This document shows positions 28,391-37,039 of a stretch of 64,000 nucleotides of DNA, piece after piece. The stretch spans positions 1-64,000 of the forward strand of contig NZ_SNTY01000036.1 of NCBI RefSeq assembly GCF_004377485.1, written 5' to 3'. Numbering within the stretch: position 1 is the stretch's first letter; every line of letters starts with the position of its first letter. A program made the position numbers and the translations under genes. The DNA is from Alkanindiges illinoisensis (GTDB lineage Bacteria; Pseudomonadota; Gammaproteobacteria; Pseudomonadales; Moraxellaceae). Below the pieces are notes generated by a model, which saw only the letters and a list, made by a program, of their open reading frames with translations, did no database searches and was not told the DNA's origin.

Positions 28391-28464
28391 AGGTTTTAAA
28401 AGGTTTTGAGCCTTTTCAAATCTTAGGTTTTATGAGGTTCTACGTTTGGCAATGTGAGGTTTTA
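28391..28464 (+). repeat. AGGTTTTA direct-repeat cluster
   Basis: AGGTTTTA or a one-base variant starts at 28391, 28401, 28425, 28435 and 28457, giving steps of 10, 24, 10 and 22 bp, close to multiples of a helical turn. Such phased repeats suggest a protein-binding array (partition, replication or packaging). Confidence 0.5.
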
Positions 28465-28779
28465 ACCTGTAGTTTTATCAAATACCAATGCAAATCCAGA
28501 TTGACAATTGTTGACAGCTTTTTAACTTTTTTAACTTGGGTTATTCAGTGTGATTAAGTATTAAAGCCAATAAGCGCAATGGCTTGATGTGGATTTATGC
28601 CTTTTTCTGCCTGTTAACTTTGTCAATTAGGAAATTTTTTATACATGCGATGGGTAGCGGTCTAGGAAAACTGTTTATTGCAACTTTCAATCTACCCCCC
28701 ACCTTTTTTATGGACTCGGAAAAACCATAACAATTGATAACAGGTACAATAAGACCATTATCATGCGTGAGTGCCAGCA

Positions 28780-29196
28780 ATGCGCCCTATCAACCACCAA
28801 CAGCAGCAGTTTATCAATGAGTACCTAACCACAGGCAACGGCAAACAGGCGGCCATAGCAGCAGGCTACAGCGCAAATACAGCACAGGTACAAGCCAGCA
28901 GGCTATTAAAGCAGCCAGCTATCAGACATGCTGTAGAAGCACAGCAGCAGGCGGCCAGCATAGAAACCCAAACCACCATGCAAGATTTACTGGCAGAACT
29001 TGAAGCGGCCAGAGTTGAAGCATTGGCACAAGGTCAGTGCGGTGCGGCCATAAGTGCAACGATGGGTAAGGCTAAGTTGCTAGGACTGGATAAACCGAAA
29101 GATCAAACAGGTCAGCCTAAAGATGAGGTAACTAAAATTATTATTGAATTTATGGACGATGACCAACGGATTGAAAAGGATTGCCTAGTAATTTAA
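28780..29196 (+). CDS. Terminase small subunit of the satellite
   Basis: Encodes 138 residues of the Terminase_2/PF03592 type: NHQQQQFINEYLTTGNGKQA and AAGYSANTAQVQASRLL match the DNA-binding N-terminus of phage small terminases. No large terminase is present. In PICIs a lone TerS redirects the helper phage's packaging machinery to satellite DNA, and this is the inferred role. The ATG at 28780 is given; a GTG at 28771 in the same frame is possible, and neither has a strong ribosome-binding site. The gene is flanked by repeated ATGGACTC words. Confidence 0.82.
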   Translation: MRPINHQQQQFINEYLTTGNGKQAAIAAGYSANTAQVQASRLLKQPAIRHAVEAQQQAASIETQTTMQDLLAELEAARVEALAQGQCGAAISATMGKAKLLGLDKPKDQTGQPKDEVTKIIIEFMDDDQRIEKDCLVI

Positions 29197-29510
29197 AACG
29201 ACTTCCTTTTTATGGACTCACAAAAATATTAAATTGCTTCCTTGGCTGTAGTATGGGTGTAAACTAAAAAAACACAATTACTGCTCAAATTAGGCGTGCA
29301 TCAGTCACTGGTTAATTTATTTTAAAATTTATATGTTATTTAACAACGTCTTAGATTTCTAAATAACATTCTGTATTGGCAAATAAAGCTAAGCCCGTAC
29401 CTGAGCAAAGCAAAACTGACAGAACAGGACGCAAAACCTAGGGCTTGGATAGCTATAAGAATGTGCTGACCATTGGCCAGCACAATCATTAAATTTAAGA
29501 GTAATTTGAG
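29197..29510. other. Right end of the satellite and junction to the chromosome
   Basis: No gene. It contains the second TTTTTATGGACTC word (29206-29218), an AT-rich stretch, attR (29369-29386), and beyond it a chromosomal hairpin TGTGCTG/CAGCACA (29463-29485) that may end the DUF4142 transcript coming from the right. Confidence 0.5.
29369..29386 (+). repeat. attR: right attachment repeat
   Basis: TTCTGTATTGGCAAATAA, matching 16 of 18 bases of attL at 21598. It marks the right end of the element; ordinary chromosomal genes resume after it. Confidence 0.85.
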
Positions 29511-30068
29511 TTATTTAAGTGAATCAACGAGTTGCTCAGCCATTTGCAAATGCATGGCCACGGCAGCACGGGTCATGGTCAGGTGGTTACGCAGATCAGG
29601 ATGCTGTGCATTGGGAATCAGTTTCTTATCAATGGTTTCCAGAACCATTTTATGCACTTTAACCTGACTTTCCATATAGGTTTTATCAAAGTCTTTGGCA
29701 TCTGCCTTGTTTAACTTCATCACCACGTCGTTACTGTCTTTTTGCAGCTTCATGCTCAAATGATTGTTTTGTGGTGCCATATTGGCACTGGCCAGCAGCG
29801 CTTTGCCTTTCTGGTCATTGTCAGTATGTTCACTTACCATGCGCTGGGCAAAGTTTCTTACATCAGCACGCTGGGCTTTTTGTACTGCAATTTGACCCTG
29901 GGAAATTTCGCCCATATTGGCTGTATGCAGAACGGATAAAATCTGGGCATCACTCATTTTGGCTTTCATCATATGCGTGCCGTCGCCATCATGCATTCCA
30001 TCCATGCTTTGACAGCCTGTCATGGCAACCAGTACACCCAGTAATGCTCCAGTAGCAATATTTTTCAT
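29511..30068 (-). CDS. DUF4142-family lipoprotein
   Basis: Encodes 185 residues. A lipoprotein signal with lipobox MTGC points to attachment at the inner or outer membrane. The body is a helical DUF4142 domain (DAQILSVLHTANMGEISQGQ, FAQRMVSEHTDNDQ, VKVHKMVLETID), a ferritin-like-looking four-helix family of unknown function linked to stress. The start at 30068 (MKNIATGALL) has GAGGAAAGG upstream; the frame extends nine codons further without support. Confidence 0.85.
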   Translation of the reverse strand: MKNIATGALLGVLVAMTGCQSMDGMHDGDGTHMMKAKMSDAQILSVLHTANMGEISQGQIAVQKAQRADVRNFAQRMVSEHTDNDQKGKALLASANMAPQNNHLSMKLQKDSNDVVMKLNKADAKDFDKTYMESQVKVHKMVLETIDKKLIPNAQHPDLRNHLTMTRAAVAMHLQMAEQLVDSLK

Positions 30069-30470
30069 AACCTTTCCTCTATTTGCTATATACACGTGTA
30101 AAGCTAAAGACTAGGGCATGAAAATAAATAATTTGTAAGATTTTAACTCAGGTTTTAAAGGGGTTACGTGAAGAATTGGCGATTAATGTAGCGTTATATA
30201 ACAATTTCTGCTTTAAATAACAGTTTATTAAATTAAGTTAACAATCATTGGTCTAAATCGACCTAAGCTGCAAAAAGACAGTAGCTCAAATAAAAATTTA
30301 ACGCCTGATCAATTGATAGATTTACCGCAATAGGAACTTTAATCTTTAGATATACAAACTCGATAAAGCCATATTAGTCATGTAAGCCTGATTACTTGTA
30401 GAGAAACCAAAGGTCAGGTTCTCACAGCTTTAATAATCAGCCCTACACGACTTTTAAAGGCATCGGAATA
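30069..30470. other. Gene-free interval between DUF4142 and GlsB/YeaQ genes
   Basis: About 400 bp, AT-rich. It includes the promoter side of the DUF4142 gene (palindrome CACGTG at 30092) and the 3' side of the next gene. I see no RNA gene or clear terminator. Confidence 0.4.
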
Positions 30471-30731
30471 TTAAACCTGATGGCGTTTACGCATCACCAG
30501 ATTATAGATAAACAGCACCACTACTGCACCGACTACTGACATGATAAAACCGGCTGCTTCCCCATCATCATACCAGCCCAAGCCGCGACCCAGATAAGTG
30601 GCTAGCAGTGAGCCAATAATGCCAAGCACAGTCGTTACAATAAAGCTGGCCTTGTCATCGCCCGGATGAATGGCACGCGCAATTAACCCGGCAAAAAAAC
30701 CAATAATAATGGCACCAATCAGTGAAAACAT
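30471..30731 (-). CDS. GlsB/YeaQ/YmgE-family stress membrane protein
   Basis: Encodes 86 residues with three hydrophobic segments: IGAIIIGFFAGLIARAI, FIVTTVLGIIGSLLATYLG and IMSVVGAVVVLFIYNLVM. The glycine-rich GLIARAIHPG and TVLGIIGSLLATYLGR signatures define the transglycosylase-associated (YeaQ/YmgE) family, small inner-membrane proteins induced by stress; their biochemical role is unknown. Confidence 0.9.
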   Translation of the reverse strand: MFSLIGAIIIGFFAGLIARAIHPGDDKASFIVTTVLGIIGSLLATYLGRGLGWYDDGEAAGFIMSVVGAVVVLFIYNLVMRKRHQV

Positions 30732-30864
30732 GGTCGTCTCCTTAATTTATGATTTCCAGTTAATTAAGAAATACCATGTGCCCAAAAACAATCAAAAGGG
30801 CTTTGGTAGACTTTGGGTGAAGGATTGTAGTTATTGTTACGGCTGGATTTTTTAGTTTCTGGTA

Positions 30865-30912
30865 TAAAAAACCTTGCGCTAAAATTACCGATTGGCAACT
30901 TTAGCGCAAGGT
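30865..30912 (-). terminator. Terminator of the purine permease gene
   Basis: ACCTTGCGCTAAA and TTTAGCGCAAGGT form a 13-bp perfect stem around a 16-base loop; on the minus strand a T6 run follows. It lies 23 bp past the permease stop. Confidence 0.82.
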
Positions 30913-30934
30913 GGAATAGGTGCGGATCAAATGA

Positions 30935-32281
30935 TTAAATGGCCCAGCCACCGATATAAAACGCAGCCAGAATAATGGCAATGGTGACGGTGCCGATATT
31001 TAGCTTGCGCCATTCGCCAGCAAACAGGCGACCAATCACCAGCGCACTAAAGCCCAGCATAATACCCGTGACTATATTGCAGGTGAGCACAATAAACACC
31101 GCACAAATCAGGCCGGACATGGCACCCACAAAGTCAGCAAAATTAATCTTGCTCACGTTGCTCAGCATGAGCAGACCCACATACATCAGCGCAGGTGCGG
31201 TGGCGTATTCAGGCACCAGATAGGCCAAGGGTGACAAAAACAGGATCAGCAGGAACAACAGGCCTACCACAATGGCAGTCAGACCGGTTTTGCCACCCGC
31301 AGCAGTGCCAGCAGCAGATTCAATATACACGGCAGCCGGGGCAGTACCGAGGAAACCCGAGGCAATGCTGCTCACGGAATCTGAGGTTAGTGCGCGCTTG
31401 CCATTGATAATTTGCCCGTCCTGATCAATCAGGTTGGCTTGCCCAGCCACTGCACGAATGGTGCCCGTAGCATCAAAAATGGCGGTCATTACCAGTGCAA
31501 ACACGGTGGGCAGGATTTTTGGGTCCAGTGCGCCCACCATATCCAGACTAAACAGCAGTGAATGACCCGTACTATCACTCAGGCTGGGCATGGCAAACAG
31601 GCCCTGAAATTTAACTGCTGGATCAAAAATCAGGCCCAGTATGGAAATGGCAATAATCACCAGCAAAATGGTACCCGGCACTTTCAGGCGTTCAAGGCCA
31701 ATGGTCACAGCAAGCCCCAGCAGCGCCATCAGCACCGGAAATGAGGTCAACTGACCTAGACTAATGGGCAGGCCTTCATTGGGGTTTTTGATGATCAGGC
31801 CAACACCGCTGGCTGCAATTAAAAACAAAAATAGGCCAATGCCCACGCCAATGCCATGCGCAATATCCATTGGCAGGTTTTTTAAAATCCAGGTACGGAT
31901 GCCAGTCACTGAAATCAGGGTAAATAAAACACCCATTAAAAATACCGCACCCAGCGCTACCGGAATACTCACCTGCTGGACCAGCACCAGACTAAAGGCG
32001 GTAAAAGCAGTGAGGGATATGGCACAGCCAATCGCCATCGGCACATTGGCCCAAAAGCCAATCAGCAGGGAGCCAAAACCAGCCACCAGACAGGTGGCCA
32101 CAAACACCAGTTCTGGCGGAAAACCGGCCTTGGCCAGCATGGCGGGCACCACAATGACTGAATAGACCATCGCCAAAAAGGTGGTAATGCCTGCAATAAT
32201 TTCCTGCCGGACATTGCTACCGCGTGCACTGATGCCGAAAAAGCCATCAAGCCCGCGTGGGTTGGAGTGAGGGGCAGTCAT
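30935..32281 (-). CDS. NCS2-family purine permease (AzgA/PbuG-like)
   Basis: Proton-coupled uptake of adenine, guanine or hypoxanthine across the inner membrane is the expected role. Encodes 448 residues with about 12-14 hydrophobic segments. Family blocks are [20 protein letters not shown] at the N-terminus, [17 protein letters not shown], and [34 protein letters not shown] in the substrate-site region. The ATG at 32281 has AGAGGA upstream; the longer frame adds 21 unlikely residues. No purine riboswitch is visible upstream. Confidence 0.9.
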   Translation of the reverse strand: MTAPHSNPRGLDGFFGISARGSNVRQEIIAGITTFLAMVYSVIVVPAMLAKAGFPPELVFVATCLVAGFGSLLIGFWANVPMAIGCAISLTAFTAFSLVLVQQVSIPVALGAVFLMGVLFTLISVTGIRTWILKNLPMDIAHGIGVGIGLFLFLIAASGVGLIIKNPNEGLPISLGQLTSFPVLMALLGLAVTIGLERLKVPGTILLVIIAISILGLIFDPAVKFQGLFAMPSLSDSTGHSLLFSLDMVGALDPKILPTVFALVMTAIFDATGTIRAVAGQANLIDQDGQIINGKRALTSDSVSSIASGFLGTAPAAVYIESAAGTAAGGKTGLTAIVVGLLFLLILFLSPLAYLVPEYATAPALMYVGLLMLSNVSKINFADFVGAMSGLICAVFIVLTCNIVTGIMLGFSALVIGRLFAGEWRKLNIGTVTIAIILAAFYIGGWAI

Positions 32282-32537
32282 AAAGTTCCTCTTTACAGCG
32301 CTATCGCGCCAATGTTCTGACAAATACAATTTCTGATGGTTCACCCTGCACTAACCAATGCCGGTTTTTTTGGTTAAACCGTGCCAATGATACACGCCTG
32401 CATCCCTGTTTTGCGTGGGAAAAAGCTGGCTTAACCAGTCAGCAAGCAGCCCCTTTTGTTGAAGGCAAGATGATCAGGCAGTCAGAAACCTGCCCAGCGA
32501 TATGCCCAGCAATAGCGAATTGGCCTATCAATAATCA

Positions 32538-32577
32538 TAAAAAAAGCCAGCCCTCATCAAGCGCTGGCTGGCTTTGT
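32538..32577 (-). terminator. Terminator of mpl
   Basis: AAGCCAGCC and GGCTGGCTT form a 9-bp stem with a 13-base loop, and seven T follow on the minus strand, 20 bp past the mpl stop. Confidence 0.85.
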
Positions 32578-32594
32578 TATGAAGTACTAAAGAT

Positions 32595-33989
32595 TTATCG
32601 GTTTTTTAGGGCAGCAATAATTTTTTGATGCAAGCCACCAAAACCACCATTCGACATAATGACCACAGCATCGCCAGACTGGGCTTCCTGCTGAACGCGG
32701 CCAATAATTTGCGCCAGTTGCTGGGAAATGGTGGCGGAATTGGGTGATGCAGCAATCACGGGCGATAAATCCCAGTCCAGACCTTCCGGCTGATACCAGA
32801 TCACTTCATCGGCCATGCGGGCAGAATGCGCCAGATTATCCTTGTGACTGCCCATGCGCATGGTGTTGGAACGTGGCTCAATAATGGCCCACAACTTGCG
32901 CTGGCCAATTTTCTTGCGTGCGCCATCCAGTGTGGTTTCAATGGCAGTAGGATGATGGGCAAAGTCATCATAAACCTCAATGCCATCAATGGTGGCCAAC
33001 AGTTCCATACGGCGCTTGATGCCTGCAAAGTTTGACAAGGCATCACAGGCAACCTGTGGGCTAACTCCTACATGATAAGCTGCTGCAATCGCGGCCAAGC
33101 CATTGGACACATTATGCTGGCCGCTCATGCTCCAGTTAACCGTACCTGCGTCGATGCCCTGATGAATCACCTTAAACTGGCTGCCATCGGCACTGAGTAG
33201 CTCAGCTTGCCAGTCTGTTGCTGTACTGGCGCTTTCATTGCTACCAATGGCAGTGCGCTGTACTGGCGTCCAGCAGCCCATGTCCAGCACTTCATCAATA
33301 TGGCGTTCAGTGATGGGGGCAATAATCTGGCCTTGGCTAGGAATGGTGCGTACCAGATGATGAAACTGCTTTTGAATGGCGGCCAGATCATCAAAAATAT
33401 CAGCATGGTCAAATTCAAGATTGTTTAAAATAGCGGTGCGTGGCTGGTAATGTACAAACTTGGAACGCTTGTCAAAAAACGCGGAATCATATTCATCTGC
33501 TTCCACCACAAAGTAGTTTTTTTCACCGTTGCCATTGCCACCAAGCCGCGCACTATGGCTAAAACACAACGGCACACCGCCAATCAAAAAGCCCGGATTT
33601 AAGCCAGCCTGATCCAGAATCCACGCCAGCATGGTGGTGGTGGTGGTTTTACCATGCGTTCCAGCCACAGCCAGCACATGACGGCCACGCAGCACATAAT
33701 CGGACAAAAACTGCGGGCCAGAGGTATATGGCAACCCAGCATTCAGCATGTATTCCACCGCCTCAATGCCACGCTTCATGGCATTGCCCACAATCACCAG
33801 ATCAGGATGCGGCTGCAAATGACTGCCACTATAGCCCTGCATGAGTTCAATACCAGCGGCTTCCAGCTGGGTAGACATGGGCGGGTAAACATTCTGGTCT
33901 GATCCGGTGACGGTGTGACCCAGTTCGCGGGCCAGCAGCGCCAGTGAACCCATAAACGTGCCACAAATCCCCAAAATATGCAGATGCAT
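32595..33989 (-). CDS. mpl: UDP-N-acetylmuramate:L-Ala-gamma-D-Glu-meso-DAP ligase
   Basis: Reattaches recycled tripeptide to UDP-MurNAc, a cytoplasmic Mur-ligase-family enzyme. Encodes 464 residues. The Rossmann N-terminus is HILGICGTFMGSLALLAREL, the ATP-binding motif AVAGTHGKTTTTTM lies near residue 110, and the central-domain motifs VEADEYDSAFFDKRSK and NLEFDHADIF are diagnostic for Mpl. DDFAHHPTAI follows in the C-terminal part. It complements the anmK recycling route at the left of the window. Confidence 0.96.
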   Translation of the reverse strand: MHLHILGICGTFMGSLALLARELGHTVTGSDQNVYPPMSTQLEAAGIELMQGYSGSHLQPHPDLVIVGNAMKRGIEAVEYMLNAGLPYTSGPQFLSDYVLRGRHVLAVAGTHGKTTTTTMLAWILDQAGLNPGFLIGGVPLCFSHSARLGGNGNGEKNYFVVEADEYDSAFFDKRSKFVHYQPRTAILNNLEFDHADIFDDLAAIQKQFHHLVRTIPSQGQIIAPITERHIDEVLDMGCWTPVQRTAIGSNESASTATDWQAELLSADGSQFKVIHQGIDAGTVNWSMSGQHNVSNGLAAIAAAYHVGVSPQVACDALSNFAGIKRRMELLATIDGIEVYDDFAHHPTAIETTLDGARKKIGQRKLWAIIEPRSNTMRMGSHKDNLAHSARMADEVIWYQPEGLDWDLSPVIAASPNSATISQQLAQIIGRVQQEAQSGDAVVIMSNGGFGGLHQKIIAALKNR

Positions 33990-34170
33990 TGCTGTATTTC
34001 TCCATGCCAGAACCGGTGCGTGCAGGCGAGTGCTAAAAAATGGGCCTGCTAAAAATTGCCAAGAACGATAGCAAGGCTTAGGCTAAAAAGATACTGTTAG
34101 CCTTGTGTTTTACTGCTGTATTGCAGTCGCTGCATTGAGCAGGACTGTATGGCACTATTTGAGAAAATCC

Positions 34171-34530
34171 ATGACAAATTTATGGTTTCCGCTGTGTTTA
34201 CTGGTGGTGTCCAACTGTTTTATGACGCTGGCCTGGTATGGGCACCTGAAGTTTTTACATCACGCGCCCGTATGGCAGGCCATTCTGTTTGGCTGGCTGA
34301 TTGCCTTGCTGGAATATGCCTTTATGGTGCCGGCCAACCGGTTTTTAAATGAACAGGGCTGGAGCCTGGGTCAAATGAAAATTACCCAGGAAGTGATTAC
34401 CCTGCTGGTGTTTGTGCCGTTTATGCTGTGGCTGTTCAAACAGCCATTTAAGCTGGATTACCTCTGGGCTGGCTTGTGTTTGCTGGGCGCAGTGTTTTTT
34501 GTATTTAGAAGTCAAATCATGAGTGCTTAA
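34171..34530 (+). CDS. DMT-superfamily small membrane protein (DUF486)
   Basis: Encodes 119 residues with four hydrophobic helices (LWFPLCLLVVSNCFMTLAWY, VWQAILFGWLIALLEYAFMV, EVITLLVFVPFMLWLF, LDYLWAGLCLLGAVFFVF). The PANRFLNEQGWSLGQMKITQ loop is the DUF486 signature. I chose the ATG at 34171 because it matches the family length; upstream codons in frame lack a ribosome-binding site. Transported substrate is unknown. Confidence 0.85.
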   Translation: MTNLWFPLCLLVVSNCFMTLAWYGHLKFLHHAPVWQAILFGWLIALLEYAFMVPANRFLNEQGWSLGQMKITQEVITLLVFVPFMLWLFKQPFKLDYLWAGLCLLGAVFFVFRSQIMSA

Positions 34531-34545
34531 CACCGCGTTAAGCAC
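34523..34545 (+). terminator. Hairpin at the end of the DUF486 gene
   Basis: GTGCTTAAC and GTTAAGCAC form a perfect 9-bp stem with a 5-base loop that overlaps the stop codon. No T-run follows, so termination is uncertain. Confidence 0.4.
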
Positions 34546-34566
34546 CATAATGCACTATAGCCTGCC

Positions 34567-35502
34567 TCAAATATCCTGATTTTCAGGTGTTTTAGCCAAC
34601 GGGTTGTAACGCTTTTTCTTATATTTCCCGATCAGCACGACAGCAATAGACAAAATAAGCCACAACGGCCATAACTGCATGGCAGTAACCAGAAAATCCA
34701 GAAAGCCCACGGCACCAAGCTGGATAGAATGCCATAGGCGGTTAAAGAAGCCATATTGCTCCAGCGCCACCCGCTGTAATTGAATATCCTGTGTTTGCCG
34801 TAAGATTGCAGGCTGGCTAAAATCAAGCTGAATGGTGCTGTAATTCAAGCGATCCTGAACTTCCTGTTGCGTAAGGTCTGCAATGTCAGCTGCCAAGCGG
34901 TTATTAGCCCTGCTATCTCCTACTGCGCCAAGCGTGGCCTGCTGCCCCAGTTTTTCCTGCAATAACTTGAGTTGAAGCCGTTTTGCTTCATAGCGCTGTT
35001 CATTTAAAAACAGCATGAATTGGGGCAGGGTGTTGATAAAACGCTGGGTTTGATTATTGGGAATCCTCACAATCATACTGGCGTGTGGCCTGATTTTCTG
35101 GAAGATAGTTTGGGTGCCGTCGCCATTATTACGGCTCACTTCATTTTCGAGTGTTTTTTGAATGTCCTTCTGTTCAACAAAGCCCGCGAATTTGGCTGTC
35201 AGTTGTTCTAACTGTAATGCAGATTGATAAACATCCTTTACTTCAAAATCAATGGTTGCGGTTTTAACCATTGGCCGGTTTTTTTCAGCCGGATTGTTTT
35301 GTTCTGACAACAATACATCAGGGATATTTTGCGCATTATTTGCCTGATCGGCCTGTTCAGTAGAGGGAATCGCTGCTACAGATTGCACATCGGCAGTCGT
35401 TGTTTCAGCAGTTTGCTGTTGTTTGGAACAACCATTAAGGGCAATGAACAGGGTGATAACAAGCATCAGAGAGCTGTTTTGATTTTTATGGATCTTTTGC
35501 AT
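34567..35502 (-). CDS. DUF4349-domain lipoprotein
   Basis: Encodes 311 residues. Lipobox LNGC (Cys about residue 25) is followed by a Thr/Gln/Asn-rich linker to residue 80. The DUF4349 domain has VKTATIDFEVKDVYQSALQL and MIVRIPNNQTQRFI. A helical coiled coil covers about 170-225 and a single membrane segment about 268-292 (LWPLWLILSIAVVLIG), with a basic KYKKKRYNP tail. Function is unknown. It ends in UGA. Confidence 0.82.
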   Translation of the reverse strand: MQKIHKNQNSSLMLVITLFIALNGCSKQQQTAETTTADVQSVAAIPSTEQADQANNAQNIPDVLLSEQNNPAEKNRPMVKTATIDFEVKDVYQSALQLEQLTAKFAGFVEQKDIQKTLENEVSRNNGDGTQTIFQKIRPHASMIVRIPNNQTQRFINTLPQFMLFLNEQRYEAKRLQLKLLQEKLGQQATLGAVGDSRANNRLAADIADLTQQEVQDRLNYSTIQLDFSQPAILRQTQDIQLQRVALEQYGFFNRLWHSIQLGAVGFLDFLVTAMQLWPLWLILSIAVVLIGKYKKKRYNPLAKTPENQDI

Positions 35503-35620
35503 GCTAAAACAGGCCTTAACTTTTAATTATTTTTTAAGCATAAAGTGTTTTAGCATGGACACAAGCAAAATCAGGCTGTAAAGCCAATCATTCATTGGTG
35601 TGAATGAAAAGGCTAATTTC

Positions 35621-35657
35621 TAAAAAATAAGCGCATTAACCGATGTGGTCAATGCGC
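35621..35657 (-). terminator. Terminator of the EF-hand protein gene
   Basis: GCGCATT and AATGCGC form a stem around a 13-base loop; on the minus strand TTATTTTTTAG follows. Confidence 0.65.
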
Positions 35658-35691
35658 CTGATGAGCAATGGCTTAATGTAGCCAGCCTGCA

Positions 35692-36099
35692 TTAAAGCAC
35701 TGGCTTTGGCATGTCGGGTTGGCCACCCTTGTGATGATGCTTAAAACTGGCATGTTTGGCTTGTGCGGTTTTAAGTTCATCCATACTTAAAGCACCATCT
35801 TTGTTGGCATCCAGCCGTGCAAAGCGGTTCTTTTCCATCTCCTGCTTGCGGGCTTCCCACGCGGCTTTTTTCAGCTCATTAAATCTGGCAAATTCGGCAG
35901 CAGACAATTTACCATCCTTGTTGTTGTCAGCCTGCTGGAACAGGGCTGCTTGCTGTGCCTGCATTTTGGCCTGTCTTTGCGCCTGTTTGGCACTATGCTC
36001 AGTGGGTGTAGGTTGGGTCGTAGATGTGGCAGCAAAGGCAGAAACCGCAATACCACAGCCTAAAATTGCAACAGATAAGGTTTTTGATAATGTCTTCAT
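35692..36099 (-). CDS. Exported EF-hand protein
   Basis: Encodes 135 residues. A signal peptide (residues 1-23, ending AFA) directs it to the periplasm. Two canonical EF-hand loops follow: DNNKDGKLSAAE at 58-69 and DANKDGALSMDE at 97-108, both with the acidic calcium ligands in place. Between them lies a basic helix rich in Lys, Glu and Ala, and the tail is His-rich (KHHHKGG). Calcium binding is well supported; the role is unknown. Confidence 0.85.
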   Translation of the reverse strand: MKTLSKTLSVAILGCGIAVSAFAATSTTQPTPTEHSAKQAQRQAKMQAQQAALFQQADNNKDGKLSAAEFARFNELKKAAWEARKQEMEKNRFARLDANKDGALSMDELKTAQAKHASFKHHHKGGQPDMPKPVL

Positions 36100-36510
36100 G
36101 TTTCATTCCTGAATATATGGGTTCATTTAGTGATACGTGATCTGTAATCTTGCTAAAGGCAACTGTTAATCACGTTATAGCGCTATCATAGCGAGTCGTC
36201 ATCGCGACAGTTGGCAGAAAGCGTGTAGAACTACCCTGATTGGCAGCCCGGCTAAGGCACTTATGTAATTATTTGAAATACAGTGTGTTATTTTGACTGA
36301 TAAGTTAATTTTTATCCTATATCTGTGCAATTTCAAACCACTCGTGAAGCAATCTGGCAATTTAATAAACTCAAGCAGTTCACAAGTGGTGTTAATGGCG
36401 GCTATTTCATGAGTTTGCACTGAAAACCTGATAATTTTCTTGGCTGCTGCTGCTTTTTCAGGCAAAATATGCGGTCTTTTTTTTAACAAACGCTCTGGAT
36501 TGCCGTGCTT
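36100..36510. other. Gene-free interval upstream of purE
   Basis: About 410 bp. It contains the promoter side of the EF-hand gene and the leader of purE. An imperfect 10-bp inverted repeat ACCACTCGTG/CACAAGTGGT spans about 36338-36388, and a T9 tract lies just before purE. An open minus-strand frame here (36199-36744) is antisense to purE and looks spurious. No PurR-type box is recognised. Confidence 0.4.
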
Positions 36511-37029
36511 ATGAACTCGTCCGCTAACCCTGCCAACCCGCCGCTGGTTGGAATTATTATGGGCTCTCAGTCTGACTGGGCGACGCTTGAACACACTGCC
36601 GACATGCTCAAAGCATTGGGTGTGCCGTTTGAAGCCGAAGTTGTGTCCGCGCACCGTACGCCGGACCGTTTGTTTGAATATGCTGAAACAGCACGTGCGC
36701 GTGGCATTCAGGTGATTATTGCCGGGGCAGGTGGTGCCGCGCATTTACCGGGCATGTGTGCTGCCAAAACCGATTTGCCAGTGCTGGGCGTGCCCGTGCA
36801 ATCATCCATTTTAAATGGTGTGGATTCGCTATTGTCCATTGTGCAAATGCCGGCAGGTATTGCCGTGGGAACGCTGGCCATTGGCAAGGCCGGTGCCACC
36901 AATGCAGCGATTTTGGCCGCGCAGATTCTGGGCTTAAACAACCCGGCCATTGCCGAAGCGATACAGCAGTTTAGGCTGGCCCAAACTGAGAAAGTCAGTA
37001 GCAACAACATTCCCGGTCAAACGCAATAA
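36511..37029 (+). CDS. purE: N5-carboxyaminoimidazole ribonucleotide mutase
   Basis: Converts N5-CAIR to CAIR in purine synthesis. Encodes 172 residues; [30 protein letters not shown] and [12 protein letters not shown] are the active-site blocks, and [19 protein letters not shown] completes the fold. The ATG at 36511 is preferred to a GTG two codons earlier. purK follows after 10 bp. Confidence 0.96.
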   Translation: MNSSANPANPPLVGIIMGSQSDWATLEHTADMLKALGVPFEAEVVSAHRTPDRLFEYAETARARGIQVIIAGAGGAAHLPGMCAAKTDLPVLGVPVQSSILNGVDSLLSIVQMPAGIAVGTLAIGKAGATNAAILAAQILGLNNPAIAEAIQQFRLAQTEKVSSNNIPGQTQ

Positions 37030-37039
37030 GGCTGACAGC

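Larger units (their letters stand above)
28158..28779 (+). other. Gene-free interval before terS
   Basis: About 620 bp with no protein gene. The left third is ordinary, the middle holds five AGGTTTTA-type direct repeats, and the right end holds a poly-C/poly-T tract and the word CTTTTTTATGGACTC that recurs after terS. It separates the replication operon from the packaging gene. Confidence 0.5.
21598..29386 (+). mobile_element. Phage-satellite-like integrative element inserted in mnmE
   Basis: About 7.8 kb bounded by the two att repeats. Gene order: integrase, AlpA-like regulator, small unknown, CHC2 primase, TOPRIM/DUF927-type helicase-primase, TubC_N-like protein, terminase small subunit, all on the plus strand. 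There are no capsid, portal, tail or lysis genes. Int-alpA-primase/replicase-terS without structural genes is the organisation of Gram-negative phage-inducible chromosomal islands, with P4-like replication features. The four genes after alpA are linked by 1- to 4-base overlaps, so the core is one polycistron. Confidence 0.85.

Noticed and set aside
21598-29386. The island as a complete prophage
   Set aside because: No capsid, portal, large terminase, tail or lysis gene is present, and both ends are defined by att repeats.
30082-30104. CACGTG palindrome near 30092 as a seventh parS
   Set aside because: Only the central 6-8 bases match (ACACGTGT); the TTCC/GGAA arms are absent.
32282-32594. 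Purine riboswitch before the NCS2 permease
   Set aside because: I could not find the three-way junction core or conserved pyrimidine pocket; only a short leader is present.
36199-36744. A 181-codon minus-strand frame
   Set aside because: It is antisense to purE over half its length and Cys/His/Arg-rich like a shadow frame.
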